Assembly (NCBI GenBank): GCA_000380225.1
Contig: KB904821.1
Span: 3,517,631-3,581,630 of the forward strand
Direction: 5' to 3'
Source: a filamentous cyanobacterium ESFC-1
GTDB taxonomy: Bacteria > Cyanobacteriota > Cyanobacteriia > Cyanobacteriales > Spirulinaceae
DNA length: 64,000 bases
Under the pieces are notes generated by a model that did no database searches, had not been told where the DNA came from, and saw nothing but the letters and a program-made list of their open reading frames with translations. A program made the position numbers and the translations under genes. Shown here in pieces: positions 20,427 to 31,830 of the stretch. The stretch's first letter is position 1; the number at the start of each line of letters is the position of its first letter.

Positions 20427-20513
20427 CTTCCCCCTCCTCCCCCTCCTCCCACTCCTCCCCCTCCTCCCACTCCTCCCACTCCTCCCACTCCTCCCCCTCC
20501 TCCCACTCCTCCC
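20427..20513. repeat. CTCCTCCCM 9-nt tandem array (polypyrimidine tract)
   Basis: About nine units of CTCCTCCC followed by A or C run head to tail, giving a ~87-nt strand-biased polypyrimidine block. It adjoins the heptamer array and precedes the apcE leader. Confidence 0.88.
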
Positions 20514-20856
20514 GATTGCCCATTGCCGAATGCCGATTGCCCCTACACGCCCACTGCCCGAAAATTTCGACACACTTCTTAATAAAAACGCTAAGAAAGC
20601 CGGAAACGTTTTACCCTAAAAGCTGACCCCTTGGGTCTTAAAAGATTCGTTTTTAGTAAAGCATTAAGGGTATTTCGGTATCATACATGGGTCAAAATTT
20701 AGTCATTCGTTCAAAAAACGTCAGGATTGGTTCTGGTGCGCGATCGCCACTCCTTAGTTCGGCCAATCCGCGCTACTAAGCTGACCAACCCAACTGAAAT
20801 GCCCCAAGCTTTAGAGCAACACATACATACAAAAGTTGTAGATGGGAGATAGTTGA

Positions 20857-23565
<2,709 letters not shown>

Positions 23566-23934
23566 GGGTGTAGCTCGTTTTGGCTTTTGCGGCCAAGGCT
23601 GGCTCGATTAATGAATACTCCCTCAAATCGTTGGGGGAGTTTTTATGCTGGCTTCGGGAAAAGGGCGATCGCCCCCAAAATGAAAAGAAATGTTAAAAAG
23701 TATGAAGGCCGCCGCAAGAACGGTAGCGAAATGCCGCAAAATAATTGCGGAAGGTTGCTAAAGTTCACTCAAAAACTCTGGGGGTGCAGTAAAGCGGCGT
23801 GTTCGATTTTTGAGGCACAACGCGATCGCCCCGTAGAGATAATGAACCTTAAAATCAAGGCATTATTTTTGAGCAGCCCTTAATAAATGCCAGTTAAATC
23901 CCATCTGGTCTAATTTTTTTTGTTGGAGGAATCC
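23566..23934. other. apcE-apcA spacer: terminator and apcA leader
   Basis: After the apcE terminator come ~290 bp without a credible gene (a short ORF at 23587-23883 has no recognisable features). The region should contain the apcA promoter and a leader. A Shine-Dalgarno-like GGAGGA lies 5 nt before the apcA ATG. Confidence 0.55.
23617..23645 (+). terminator. Rho-independent-type terminator after apcE
   Basis: ACTCCC (23617-23622) pairs with GGGAGT (23635-23640) and is followed by TTTTTA. It lies ~50 bp after the apcE stop codon. Confidence 0.75.
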
Positions 23935-24420
23935 ATGAGTATTGTCACGAAATCAATCGTGAATGCCGATGCCGAGGCTCGCTATCTCAGCCCTGGCGAA
24001 CTGAATAAGATCAAAGATTTTGTCACCAGTGGTGAAGTCCGTCTGCGAATCGCTCAAACCATCAGCGAATCCCGCGAACGCATCATCAAGCAAGCTGGCG
24101 ACCAATTATTTCAAAAGCGCCCTGATGTTGTTTCTCCGGGCGGTAACGCTTACGGTGAAGAAATGACCGCAACCTGCCTGCGCGATATGGATTACTACTT
24201 GCGTTTGATCACCTACGGTATTGTCGCCGGTGATGTAACCCCCATCGAAGAAATCGGTTTGGTGGGTGTGCGCGAAATGTACAAATCTTTGGGAACTCCG
24301 GTTGAAGCCGTGGCTCAAAGTATTCGCGAAATGAAAGATATCGTTTGCAGCATGATGTCTGCTGATGACTCTGCTGAAGCGGGTGCTTACTTCGACTACG
24401 TTGTCGGTGCAATGCAATAA
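23935..24420 (+). CDS. apcA: Allophycocyanin alpha chain
   Basis: The 161-aa alpha subunit of allophycocyanin, the core phycobiliprotein. The phycocyanobilin-binding Cys lies in [17 protein letters not shown], and [17 protein letters not shown] opens the globin-like fold. ATG 23935 is chosen over an upstream in-frame codon at 23920: it matches the family N-terminus and has GGAGGA 5 nt before it. Followed after 110 bp by apcB, with which it is assembled. Confidence 0.98.
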   Translation: MSIVTKSIVNADAEARYLSPGELNKIKDFVTSGEVRLRIAQTISESRERIIKQAGDQLFQKRPDVVSPGGNAYGEEMTATCLRDMDYYLRLITYGIVAGDVTPIEEIGLVGVREMYKSLGTPVEAVAQSIREMKDIVCSMMSADDSAEAGAYFDYVVGAMQ

Positions 24421-24530
24421 TTGTCCCGACCCCCCGGAGCTTTGAGTTGCCTTTTGGAATATCCAATTCAAGCGCTGAAACTCCATTCTTCTTTGATTCT
24501 GTGACTAGGTGAGATAAGGAAACACTAATC

Positions 24531-25016
24531 ATGCAAGACGCAATTACTGCTGTAATCAACTCTGCTGACGTACAAGGCAAATACCTTGATGGTTCAGCAA
24601 TGGACAAACTGAAAAACTACTTCTCTAGCGGTCAACTGCGCGTTCGTGCCGCTAGTGTAATCAGCGCTAACGCTGCGGGAATCGTCAAAGAAGCAGTAGC
24701 TAAATCTCTGCTGTATTCTGACATCACCCGTCCGGGTGGCAATATGTACACCACTCGTCGTTATGCTGCTTGCATCCGCGACTTGGATTACTACTTGCGT
24801 TATTCGACCTACGCGATGTTGGCTGGCGATCCTTCCATTCTCGACGAGCGCGTTCTCAACGGTTTGAAAGAAACCTATAACTCCTTGGGTGTACCCATCA
24901 ACGCCACCGTTCAAGCGATCCAAGCGATGAAAGAAGTTACCGCGAGTTTAGTTGGCCCCGATGCGGGTAAAGAAATGGGCGTTTACTTCGACTACATCTG
25001 CTCTGGCTTAAGCTAA
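24531..25016 (+). CDS. apcB: Allophycocyanin beta chain
   Basis: The 161-aa beta subunit of allophycocyanin. The bilin-attachment Cys is in [19 protein letters not shown]. The Asn in RPGGNMY is the residue methylated (gamma-N-methyl-asparagine) in this family. It starts [20 protein letters not shown], the canonical N-terminus. A ~117-bp imperfect hairpin lies between it and apcC. Confidence 0.98.
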   Translation: MQDAITAVINSADVQGKYLDGSAMDKLKNYFSSGQLRVRAASVISANAAGIVKEAVAKSLLYSDITRPGGNMYTTRRYAACIRDLDYYLRYSTYAMLAGDPSILDERVLNGLKETYNSLGVPINATVQAIQAMKEVTASLVGPDAGKEMGVYFDYICSGLS

Positions 25017-25337
25017 ACCGATAACAGTTTCAATTTTTGAATTGACTGTGCGATCGGGTCAAGGTTCGAGAAGTCAGCAAGTGAGTGCTAGAGGTTATAG
25101 GCTTATCTCGCTGGCTCAAGGTAAGTTTCGACGGCTAGTATTGACTCGCATACTTCTCGACCTTCCTTGCCCGTCTGTGTTTTGACGGTGAGACTGACTG
25201 ACATTTAAGGTTCTTTAAATTTTGGGGAGTTTCAAGCAAAATCGCTACAAAATAACGCTTTGTTTGAGATTTTCAGAGAATTTTATCTTGCAAAATTTTT
25301 GCGATTAACTCAACTCTAGTTAGGAGAAACCGAAAAT
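25017..25337. other. apcB-apcC spacer, structured
   Basis: The 321-bp spacer contains no ORF. It holds a long imperfect hairpin (25056-25172) and a small CCGTC/GACGG stem (25171-25188), then an AT-rich region leading to apcC. Confidence 0.6.
25056..25172 (+). other. Long imperfect stem-loop between apcB and apcC
   Basis: The outer arms GGGTCAAGGTTCGAGAAGT (25056-25074) and ACTTCTCGACCTTCCTTGCCC (25152-25172, one nucleotide beyond 20, read as pairing arm) are complementary with one small bulge each side. Inner arms near GCAAGTGAGTGCTAG and CTAGTATTGACTCGC also pair with a few mismatches. There is no U-run after it, so it looks like an RNA-processing or attenuation structure. Confidence 0.6.
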
Positions 25338-25541
25338 ATGCGTATGTTTAGAGTGACCGCTTGCGTACCGAGCCAAACTCGGATTAGAACGCAACGGGAA
25401 TTACAAAATACTTATTTTACAAAGCTTGTTCCCTACGATAACTGGTTCCGCGAGCAACAACGAATCATGAAAATGGGCGGCACGATTGTCAAAGTTGAAT
25501 TGGCAACAGGCAAGCCGGGTGCGAATGCCGGGCTAATGTAA
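25338..25541 (+). CDS. apcC: Phycobilisome core linker L-C7.8
   Basis: The 67-aa small linker that caps allophycocyanin trimers in the core. It begins MRMFRVTACVPSQTRIRTQR and ends VELATGKPGANAGL, the classic ApcC termini. A Shine-Dalgarno-like AGGAGA lies ~11 nt upstream. A terminator follows within 30 bp. Confidence 0.96.
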   Translation: MRMFRVTACVPSQTRIRTQRELQNTYFTKLVPYDNWFREQQRIMKMGGTIVKVELATGKPGANAGLM

Positions 25542-25569
25542 GTTTAGATTAACCGAATGATTGAGCAAC

Positions 25570-25596
25570 AAAGAGGCCGTTACCGACCTCTTTTTG
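25570..25596 (+). terminator. Rho-independent terminator after apcC
   Basis: AAAGAGG (25570-25576) pairs with CCTCTTT (25587-25593), with extra C-G pairing in the loop, and ends in TTTTTG. It is placed 28 bp after the apcC stop codon, closing the apcABC unit. Confidence 0.85.
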
Positions 25597-25698
25597 TTAA
25601 TTTTGACCCCGCCAAATATTCCGAAAGATTTGGCGATCGCGAGTTGTGGATTCGGGCGATCGCCGTTAAAATTTGGCCTGTGCTGCCATTAATCAGTT

Positions 25699-26973
25699 AT
25701 GCGATCGCGCCTCTTTTCCCCGGCTGCGGATGTGGCGATAAACATCCCCAAAGCCTCGCTTCTTCTGCCTTATCTCTTTCCCTTTTTCGATCCAGAGGTG
25801 AGAAATTGGTCTCTGACTGCTCGCTTGTTGCGCTGGCTAACCTTAGTGTGGCTGTTGGTGGGGTTAGTCGTCTTGTTTTCAGCCTCTTATCCCGTAGCGG
25901 ATGCCGAATATGGAGACGGCTTGTATTACTTCAAGCGGCAACTGATTTGGATTTACCTGGGTTTACTCGGCTTTAACTTTTGCGCTCGCGTGCCGTTGCG
26001 CTCCGCGTTAAAAATGGCCAAAATTTTCATGCTGATTTGCTTGGGGTTAATCGTCATGACCTTAATTCCCGGTTGGGGGATGACGGTCAATGGTGCAACG
26101 CGTTGGGTGGCAATTGGCTCCTTTCCCCTCCAGCCGTCAGAATTGATCAAGCCGTTTTTGGTATTGCAAAGTGCAGTGGTGTTTGGTCGGTGGTCGCAAC
26201 TGCGAAATCGCGATCGCCTATTGTGGCTAGGTTTGTTTGCGATGTTATTGGGCTGTATCTTACTACAACCCAACCTCAGCACCGCCGCCTTATGTGGCTT
26301 AACCCTCTGGCTGATTGCCTTAGCCGCCGGATTGCCGTTACTGTATCTCGGTGGTAGTGCCATGGGGGGTTTGCTCTTAGCCACGCTCAGTATTAGTCTG
26401 CGCGAGTACCAACAACGGCGGGTCACGTCCTTTCTCAATCCTTGGGCAGACCCCATGGGAGACGGCTATCAGTTGATTCAAAGTTTACTGGCTGTAGGGT
26501 CAGGGGAAACCTGGGGAGCCGGTTTTGGCTTGTCGCAACAAAAACTGTTTTACCTGCCCATTCAATACACAGACTTTATTTTTTCCGTCTTTGCCGAAGA
26601 ATTTGGTTTTGCCGGGAGTGTTGCCCTACTGACCCTACTCGCGGTTTATGCCACGATCGCCTTAGTGGTTGCCCTTAAATCCGTCGATCCGGTGAAAAAA
26701 TTAGTCGCAATAGGGGCAATGGTGTTATTGGTCGGACAATCTTTGATTAATATTGGAGTCGCAACCGGGGCGTTACCCACCACGGGTTTACCGTTACCCT
26801 TGTTTAGCTATGGGGGCAGTTCCGCGATCGCGAGTTTAGTCCTGGCCGGGTTATTAGTCCGGGCCGCCCGCGAAAGTAACGAAGCGCCTGTTGTCTCCTT
26901 GGGCGATCGCCCTCCTCAGCCGACTTCAGCACCCCGTAACACCCCCAGACCGCCCCTCAGACGAGTGAAATAG
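25699..26973 (+). CDS. ftsW: FtsW/RodA/SpoVE-family peptidoglycan polymerase, probable FtsW
   Basis: The 424-aa protein has about ten hydrophobic helices. SEDS-family marks are present: NGATRWVAIGSFPLQPSELIK, IQYTDFIFSVFAEEFGFAG (with the catalytic-type Asp) and GLPLPLFSYGGSSAIASLV. SEDS proteins polymerise glycan strands with a partner class B PBP; FtsW serves the septum and RodA the side wall. I prefer FtsW from the overall sequence, but RodA cannot be excluded because no PBP2/3 gene is adjacent. The C-terminus is Pro-rich. The next gene starts 3 bp later. Confidence 0.85.
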   Translation: MRSRLFSPAADVAINIPKASLLLPYLFPFFDPEVRNWSLTARLLRWLTLVWLLVGLVVLFSASYPVADAEYGDGLYYFKRQLIWIYLGLLGFNFCARVPLRSALKMAKIFMLICLGLIVMTLIPGWGMTVNGATRWVAIGSFPLQPSELIKPFLVLQSAVVFGRWSQLRNRDRLLWLGLFAMLLGCILLQPNLSTAALCGLTLWLIALAAGLPLLYLGGSAMGGLLLATLSISLREYQQRRVTSFLNPWADPMGDGYQLIQSLLAVGSGETWGAGFGLSQQKLFYLPIQYTDFIFSVFAEEFGFAGSVALLTLLAVYATIALVVALKSVDPVKKLVAIGAMVLLVGQSLINIGVATGALPTTGLPLPLFSYGGSSAIASLVLAGLLVRAARESNEAPVVSLGDRPPQPTSAPRNTPRPPLRRVK

Positions 26974-26976
26974 TTT

Positions 26977-27837
26977 ATGACAGCAACAACCCTCTACGAG
27001 CAAATACAACAGTTTTACGACGCATCGAGCTTGCTGTGGGAGCAAGTTTGGGGCGAACACATGCACCACGGTTACTATGGCCCCAACGGCACTTACCAAC
27101 GGGAGCGACGACAAGCCCAAATCGCCCTGATCGAAGAACTCCTGGCTTGGGCCGAAGTTGAGCCGCCCCAAAACATTCTCGATGTCGGTTGTGGCATTGG
27201 GGGCAGTACCCTACACCTGGCCGAAAAATATAACGCCCAGGCCACAGGCATCACCCTCAGCCCCGTACAAGCCACTAGAGCGCGAGAACGGGCCGAGATG
27301 ATGAATCTAGACGCTAGGGTGCAGTTTGAAGTGGCCAACGCCCTAGAAATGCCCTTTGCCGATGATTCCTTTGACTTGGTGTGGTCTCTCGAAAGCGGCG
27401 AACACATGCCTGACAAAGAGAAGTTTATCAGGGAGTGCTATCGCGTTCTCAAGCCCGGCGGTAAACTGATTATTGCCACTTGGTGTCATCGTCCCACCGA
27501 CTCGGTTGCTGGGGAACTCACTCGCGCTGAAAAACGCCACCTCGAAGAAATTTATCAGGTGTATTGTTTACCTTATGTACTCTCTTTGCCCGAATATGAG
27601 GCGATCGCGCGAGATTGCGGCATCAAAAACTTACGCAGTGCCGATTGGTCGGAAGCTGTTGCGCCGTTTTGGAATATTGTGATCGATTCTGCCCTCAATC
27701 CTGAAGCGATTCTGGGTTTATTGCGATCGGGTTGGAAAACGATCGCAGCCGCCCTCTCGTTAAATTTAATGAGTCGCGGCTACGACACCGGGTTAGTCCG
27801 CTTTGGTTTGTTGTGTGGCACGAAAGCCAGCAATTAA
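26977..27837 (+). CDS. SAM-dependent methyltransferase, tocopherol (gamma-TMT)-like
   Basis: The 286-aa enzyme has motif I in ILDVGCGIGGSTLHLAEKY, a second motif GITLSPVQATRARER, and DDSFDLVWSLESGEHMPDK, which is typical of gamma-tocopherol methyltransferases (VTE4/slr0089 type) and relatives. Gamma-TMT methylates the chromanol ring to give alpha-tocopherol. Close paralogues include MPBQ methyltransferase and sterol C24-like enzymes, so substrate is inferred. It follows ftsW after 3 bp; their link looks positional rather than functional. Confidence 0.8.
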   Translation: MTATTLYEQIQQFYDASSLLWEQVWGEHMHHGYYGPNGTYQRERRQAQIALIEELLAWAEVEPPQNILDVGCGIGGSTLHLAEKYNAQATGITLSPVQATRARERAEMMNLDARVQFEVANALEMPFADDSFDLVWSLESGEHMPDKEKFIRECYRVLKPGGKLIIATWCHRPTDSVAGELTRAEKRHLEEIYQVYCLPYVLSLPEYEAIARDCGIKNLRSADWSEAVAPFWNIVIDSALNPEAILGLLRSGWKTIAAALSLNLMSRGYDTGLVRFGLLCGTKASN

Positions 27838-27852
27838 CGGATTTGGGGTAAT

Positions 27853-27882
27853 CTTACCAATAACCAACAACCAACAACCAAC
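27853..27882. repeat. CCAACAA heptamer repeat
   Basis: Units of CCAATAA and CCAACAA fill the short spacer between the methyltransferase and the following convergent gene. Confidence 0.75.
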
Positions 27883-28347
27883 CTATAAAACTTGATGGGT
27901 ATAGGTGTGTTGTTTCACATTATCTTCAGTGCGAACCAAATTTTCAGCATTTAACAGGCGTTTGCGTTCTACTGAATAGTTAAAGTCTTTTTTAACCGTT
28001 CCTAGAGGAATGTGATTTTGCGCCTCTGGGCGGCGTTTATAAGTGCGAGCCGCGGCCACTGACCGTTCGGTGAAATTTTCGCATAACTTCGCGTCCGCCG
28101 GAAACTCTGACGGAATTTTAACCGTCTCGGCTTTAAAGAAAGCAGCTAAAGGCTGACCCCAAGCTTGTTGATAAGAAGTGGGAATCCCCTTGAGTAAGGC
28201 TTCTAATGCTGAGGAGGGGATGGGTTCAATGGTCTGGACTTCTTGGACTTCTCCATCTTCGCGGATAAAGCAAGTGGCTAAACCGAAGACACAGTAATCA
28301 TTACTGTTGATATCGGTAGCATTGGGGAATAAATTTGCCGTCGTCAT
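27883..28347 (-). CDS. Conserved cyanobacterial hypothetical protein (154 aa)
   Basis: I recognise the general look of this cyanobacteria-specific protein (start MTTANLFPNATDIN, then VFGLATCFIREDGEV, and a basic C-terminus RKRLLNAENLVRTEDNVKQH) but cannot give it a function. It is soluble, without signal peptide. ATG 28347 is preferred over 28386 because the first 13 residues of the longer form are not conserved-looking. It is convergent with the methyltransferase. Confidence 0.7.
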   Translation of the reverse strand: MTTANLFPNATDINSNDYCVFGLATCFIREDGEVQEVQTIEPIPSSALEALLKGIPTSYQQAWGQPLAAFFKAETVKIPSEFPADAKLCENFTERSVAAARTYKRRPEAQNHIPLGTVKKDFNYSVERKRLLNAENLVRTEDNVKQHTYTHQVL

Positions 28348-28657
28348 AAACACACATGAGGTCAATTGGGTCAGGCTTGTTTTCAAACCTCGATTGTGTT
28401 GAATTGTATCAAGTTGTGCTGAGGTTCAGCCCGGCGCTGTCGTATCCTGTCATAGTTCTCAATATTTTGGTAACGAATTGTGGCGGACATTTGCGAAATT
28501 GTCCTGGTTTCTTTTGTATCTCTTAATCAGAGATTCACATCAAGGCAGAGGGAGCGAGGTTGAGAAGCCGGGACAAAAAAAGGAGTGACACAAACCCCTA
28601 ACCCAAGCCTTCATAAAAAGCAGTAGGGTGAAATCATACAGTGTGGTGGAAAAAACG
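28348..28657. other. Divergent spacer, nothing distinctive
   Basis: About 310 bp between the divergent hypothetical and TPR genes. It should hold both promoters. I see no repeat or stable hairpin. Confidence 0.4.
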
Positions 28658-29302
28658 ATGAAAACAACTAATTTTAAGCAAAATAATAGTAATCTGGACT
28701 ATAGCAACAGCGATCGCCCCCAACAACTCCGAGCTTTAGCGTTAGAGCAATCCAATCGTGGCGAATACCAAGCCGCGATCGCGACGATCACCCAATTAAT
28801 TACCAACAACCCCCAACAGGCTGTTGATTATAACAATCGCGGTTTAATTCATTACCAAAATCAAGAATACGAAGCAGCGTTAGCCGATTATAAGGTCGCG
28901 ATCGCCCTCAATGAGCGTTTAGACAGCGCCTACAACAATCGCGCCAACTGTTATGCCGCTTTAGGTAACTTAGCCGCCGCGATCGCCGATTATCAAACCG
29001 CCTTAGATTTCAATCCCGGCAATATTCGCGCCTGGATCAATCAAGGCATTACCTATCGCCAAATGGGATTATACGACCTTGCCCTCGAAAACTTCGACTT
29101 GGCCCTATTATTTAGTGCCAGACTGCAAGGCCGCATTTACGGCGAACGGGGTCGAACCTATCACCTGCGGGGGGATTGGAACTGTGCGATCTCCGATTAT
29201 CAAGCCGCGATCGCCCATCTTCCGGCTACCTTAGCCAGTCGTCGTTACCAAAAACGCATCGAAGCTTGGATCGAGCAACTGCTCAAGCCCCTGAGTGCTT
29301 AA
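28658..29302 (+). CDS. Tetratricopeptide repeat protein
   Basis: The 214-aa protein consists of TPR units: AALADYKVAIALNERLDSAY and NNRANCYAALGNLAAAIADY illustrate the W/L-G-Y-A/P pattern, and about five to six repeats span residues ~20-205. TPR proteins mediate protein-protein contacts; the partner is unknown. The start is ATG 28658 after an in-frame GTG at 28628. It is cytoplasmic, with no signal peptide. Its stop overlaps the end of the convergent 88-aa gene by 4 bp. Confidence 0.85.
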   Translation: MKTTNFKQNNSNLDYSNSDRPQQLRALALEQSNRGEYQAAIATITQLITNNPQQAVDYNNRGLIHYQNQEYEAALADYKVAIALNERLDSAYNNRANCYAALGNLAAAIADYQTALDFNPGNIRAWINQGITYRQMGLYDLALENFDLALLFSARLQGRIYGERGRTYHLRGDWNCAISDYQAAIAHLPATLASRRYQKRIEAWIEQLLKPLSA

Positions 29303-29565
29303 CCCCCTCGTTGCCAAGCGCCGTGACGTTGAGCATAATATTGTAAAATTGCTTCGACTTGAGCTTGCAGAGCTTGGGGATAAGACAACCAAAACCCCTC
29401 AATCTGACTGTGAAAATAATCAAACTCGGTGGCAGTTTGGGCAATGAACTCTACAGTTACCCCTTCAACTTGTCTTAAATGGGCCGCCACTTCTCGATAC
29501 ACGGCCAACGGTAACCCCGGACAGCTTAATCGCTGCGGTTGCGATCGCATCTCTGTTTCGGTCAC
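29299..29565 (-). CDS. Small conserved cyanobacterial hypothetical protein (88 aa)
   Basis: An 88-aa protein that I do not recognise in detail. It has alternating helix and strand (YREVAAHLRQVEGVTVEFIA, EGFWLSYPQALQAQVEAILQ), suggesting a small alpha/beta domain. The start is GTG 29565 (AAGGAG lies ~11 nt upstream) or ATG 29550. It follows the lipoprotein gene by 32 bp on the same strand, so co-transcription is likely. Confidence 0.6.
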   Translation of the reverse strand: MTETEMRSQPQRLSCPGLPLAVYREVAAHLRQVEGVTVEFIAQTATEFDYFHSQIEGFWLSYPQALQAQVEAILQYYAQRHGAWQRGG

Positions 29566-29597
29566 GTTGGTATCTACTCCTTGGTTTTCTTGATCTT

Positions 29598-30503
29598 CTA
29601 ACTGGGGGCGCGATCGCGATTAAAGGTAGAAGCCGATTCTGACCCTTCCATCCCTTCAGTCGTACCGCCTTCACCGACTCGTTTAGCCACTTCAATTCCC
29701 GCTTGTTCTAAGACCACCACCGGAGTCCGACCGCGATTCACTTCAATTCGCTTTACTAATACTCGGCCATTCGCCAAGAAATCGCCTTCGCGCACATAGC
29801 GAGATTGTTGACCCGGCGCTTCTACAATCGCATGGGGAAGCCCATTCACCTGAATCACCCCCGTCACATTCACCCCTTCAGCAAGAGTGGGTTGGGGGAG
29901 CGGCGGTAAATCCGGCAGAAAATCTGGCCCTGTGGCAATGGGGTTGCCATCGGCATCCGTTTGACCGGGACGAGGAACCGGGGCACTATCCACAATCCGA
30001 GGGGGTTGGGGAATATTGGGCAGGGGTGGGACAGCTTGAATCGCTTGGCCGGGTGCTTGCGGTTCACCGTTACCTGTACCCCCTTGGGCATTCCCTCCTG
30101 TACCGCCTGTACCGCCTGTACCGCCTGCCCCCCCGCCGCCGGGCGTAACTTGGCCATTGGCATCCAACTCAGGCGGCTCGGCGCTGATCGGTGTCGTAGG
30201 AATCGCCAAAAAAGGATCGGGGCGACTTTGCGCGATCGCTTGTAAACGTTCCTCTTGATTGGTCGCGGGAATCAAGCCTGCTGATGGAGCCGCCGGAACC
30301 GTAGCCCCTTCTTCGGTGGGTTCTTCAAAATTTTCGGGTTGCTCTTGAGGGGTGGGGGATTGGTCGGCTTGGGGGACAGGGGTCGGTTCGATTACTGCCG
30401 TGTCGTCTCCTCCTCCAACTCCCGGTAAGAAGGACAAAGCATCACAGCCGCCTGTCAATACTGCGGTTGCTCCCAAGATAGCGATGAAGGAAAGTTTACG
30501 CAT
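29598..30503 (-). CDS. Lipoprotein with low-complexity linker and PilP-like C-terminal domain
   Basis: About 301 aa. A lipobox (AVLTGGC, Cys near residue 20) follows the signal peptide. Then comes a long disordered region rich in P, E and G, with a (GGT)n tract reading GGAGGTGGTGGTGGNAQGG. The C-terminal ~75 residues (from GVNVTGVIQVNGLPHAIVEA to KRIEVNRGRTPVVVLEQAGI) form a compact beta domain reminiscent of PilP, the lipoprotein that links type IV pilus PilNO to PilQ. This similarity is an inference. ATG 30503 is chosen because it places the signal peptide at the N-terminus. Confidence 0.65.
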   Translation of the reverse strand: MRKLSFIAILGATAVLTGGCDALSFLPGVGGGDDTAVIEPTPVPQADQSPTPQEQPENFEEPTEEGATVPAAPSAGLIPATNQEERLQAIAQSRPDPFLAIPTTPISAEPPELDANGQVTPGGGGAGGTGGTGGTGGNAQGGTGNGEPQAPGQAIQAVPPLPNIPQPPRIVDSAPVPRPGQTDADGNPIATGPDFLPDLPPLPQPTLAEGVNVTGVIQVNGLPHAIVEAPGQQSRYVREGDFLANGRVLVKRIEVNRGRTPVVVLEQAGIEVAKRVGEGGTTEGMEGSESASTFNRDRAPS

Positions 30504-30826
30504 GGCTGAAGGCTCCAAGGCTTTATAAAATATGCAATATCTTAGCAAGGTTCTGACCGAATCTCTAGGATGTTTTGAGCATCATTCCCAAACCGTTTAA
30601 GAGACGGACAGACGATTGATGGGTCGTGCTATTCGTTATTGTGCCATATTCTCGTTCGCGATCGCGCGATCGCTCTTCAAGTCAATCGTTCAGGCTGAGT
30701 GGATTCGAGCCGCCAAGCTCAAAACGCATTATCTCTTTCTTCCCTGTATAAAATGTATAAAGATGAAATTCAATTCAATCCGATTCAGCCAAAATACTGA
30801 GGTCGGACATTGGGAGAAGCCAAGCT
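30504..30826. other. Divergent spacer between the lipoprotein and MORN genes
   Basis: About 323 bp, including a double HIP1 (GCGATCGCGCGATCGC). It must hold two promoters; nothing else stands out. Confidence 0.4.
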
Positions 30827-31759
30827 ATGCTACATCGATCGAAGACCTGGGGACTCGTTGCGCTCGGTGCGTTGAGTGGATGGGCGATCGCAGCGTTTCC
30901 CCTTGGGTCATCCGTCCAAGCCCAAGAAGAACCGAACGTCTCTACCATTTGCCAAAATAACTTACACGAACGGGATCGGAGTGGTTCGGGAATTTGTCGC
31001 GATATTGCCAGTGATGGTGAGGTTATTGGCTACTATCGGGGGCAAATTGTCAACGGTCTGCGCCAAGGCTACGGGGTTTATACTTTTATCGAAACGGGGG
31101 AAGGAGACAACCAAACCGAGTTTCGCGACCGCTACGAAGGTCAATTTCGTAATGATGTCTTTGAAGGTCAAGGCAAATTGATTTATCACAATGATGACCG
31201 TTATGAAGGAGAGTTTCGCAATGGTTTACCCCATGGCCGCGGCGTTTATCTCTTTTCTCCGCCTGAAGGTAACGAACAAGCCACACCGGGCTATCGCAAT
31301 CGTTACGAAGGCCAGTTTCAAAATGGGCGTTTTCAGGGCTTAGGAACCCTACGTTATGCTCGCTGTGAAATGTACAGTGGGGAGCGTTTGCGCTGTGATA
31401 ATTATCAAGGCCCCTTTGTTAATGGCGTTCCCCAAGGTCAAGGGGTGTTTACCTATTCCCGGTGTCAAGAACGAGGGGGAAACATAGTTTGCGATACCTT
31501 CCGGGGCAACTTTTTCGACGGTCAGCCTAATGGTAATGGTACGATTACTTTTGCCAATGGCGATCGCTGTCAAGGTTCCTTTAACGATGCTTCTTTGAGT
31601 GGTCGGGGAACTTGTACCTTTGCCAATGGCCGCCGTTATCAAGGGGAATTTCGACGGGGTTTACCTCACGGTCAGGGGATTATGAATTTTCCCGACGGCA
31701 GAACCTATCGCGGCGAATTTCAAGCCGGACAACCGACAGGATTCGGCGTTAGTCGTTAA
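30827..31759 (+). CDS. Exported MORN-repeat protein
   Basis: The 310-aa protein has an N-terminal signal peptide (LVALGALSGWAIAAFPLG... cleavage near VQAQ). About nine MORN repeats follow, each with a G-x-G-(V/T/I)-(Y/L/F) and Y-E-G-(E/Q)-F pattern, such as RYEGEFRNGLPHGRGVY and YQGEFRRGLPHGQGIM. Cysteines occur in several repeats (CDNYQG, CQGSF). MORN repeats often serve as membrane or lipid-binding or scaffolding modules. Its role here is unknown; an exported location is the main clue. Confidence 0.88.
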   Translation: MLHRSKTWGLVALGALSGWAIAAFPLGSSVQAQEEPNVSTICQNNLHERDRSGSGICRDIASDGEVIGYYRGQIVNGLRQGYGVYTFIETGEGDNQTEFRDRYEGQFRNDVFEGQGKLIYHNDDRYEGEFRNGLPHGRGVYLFSPPEGNEQATPGYRNRYEGQFQNGRFQGLGTLRYARCEMYSGERLRCDNYQGPFVNGVPQGQGVFTYSRCQERGGNIVCDTFRGNFFDGQPNGNGTITFANGDRCQGSFNDASLSGRGTCTFANGRRYQGEFRRGLPHGQGIMNFPDGRTYRGEFQAGQPTGFGVSR

Positions 31760-31776
31760 AAATCTCACAAAATTGC

Positions 31777-31810
31777 AAAAAGTGAGCCATTGTCGCTCAC
31801 TTTTTCTTTG
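31777..31810. terminator. Bidirectional terminator between the MORN gene and sigF
   Basis: AAAAAGTGAGC (31777-31787) and GCTCACTTTTT (31795-31805) form a perfect 11-bp stem with a 7-nt loop. The A- and T-runs make it functional in both directions for the convergent MORN and sigF transcripts. Confidence 0.92.
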
Positions 31811-31830
31811 ATGGGCTTAAATTTAGGCTT

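Noticed and set aside
20301-20619. Overlapping frames on both strands giving Pro-, Leu- or Arg/Gly-rich repeats
   Set aside because: They are readings of the CCTTTGT and CTCCTCCCM arrays, with no gene features.
23587-23883. 98-aa frame between apcE and apcA
   Set aside because: It contains the apcE terminator and the apcA upstream region; no family resemblance and no Shine-Dalgarno.
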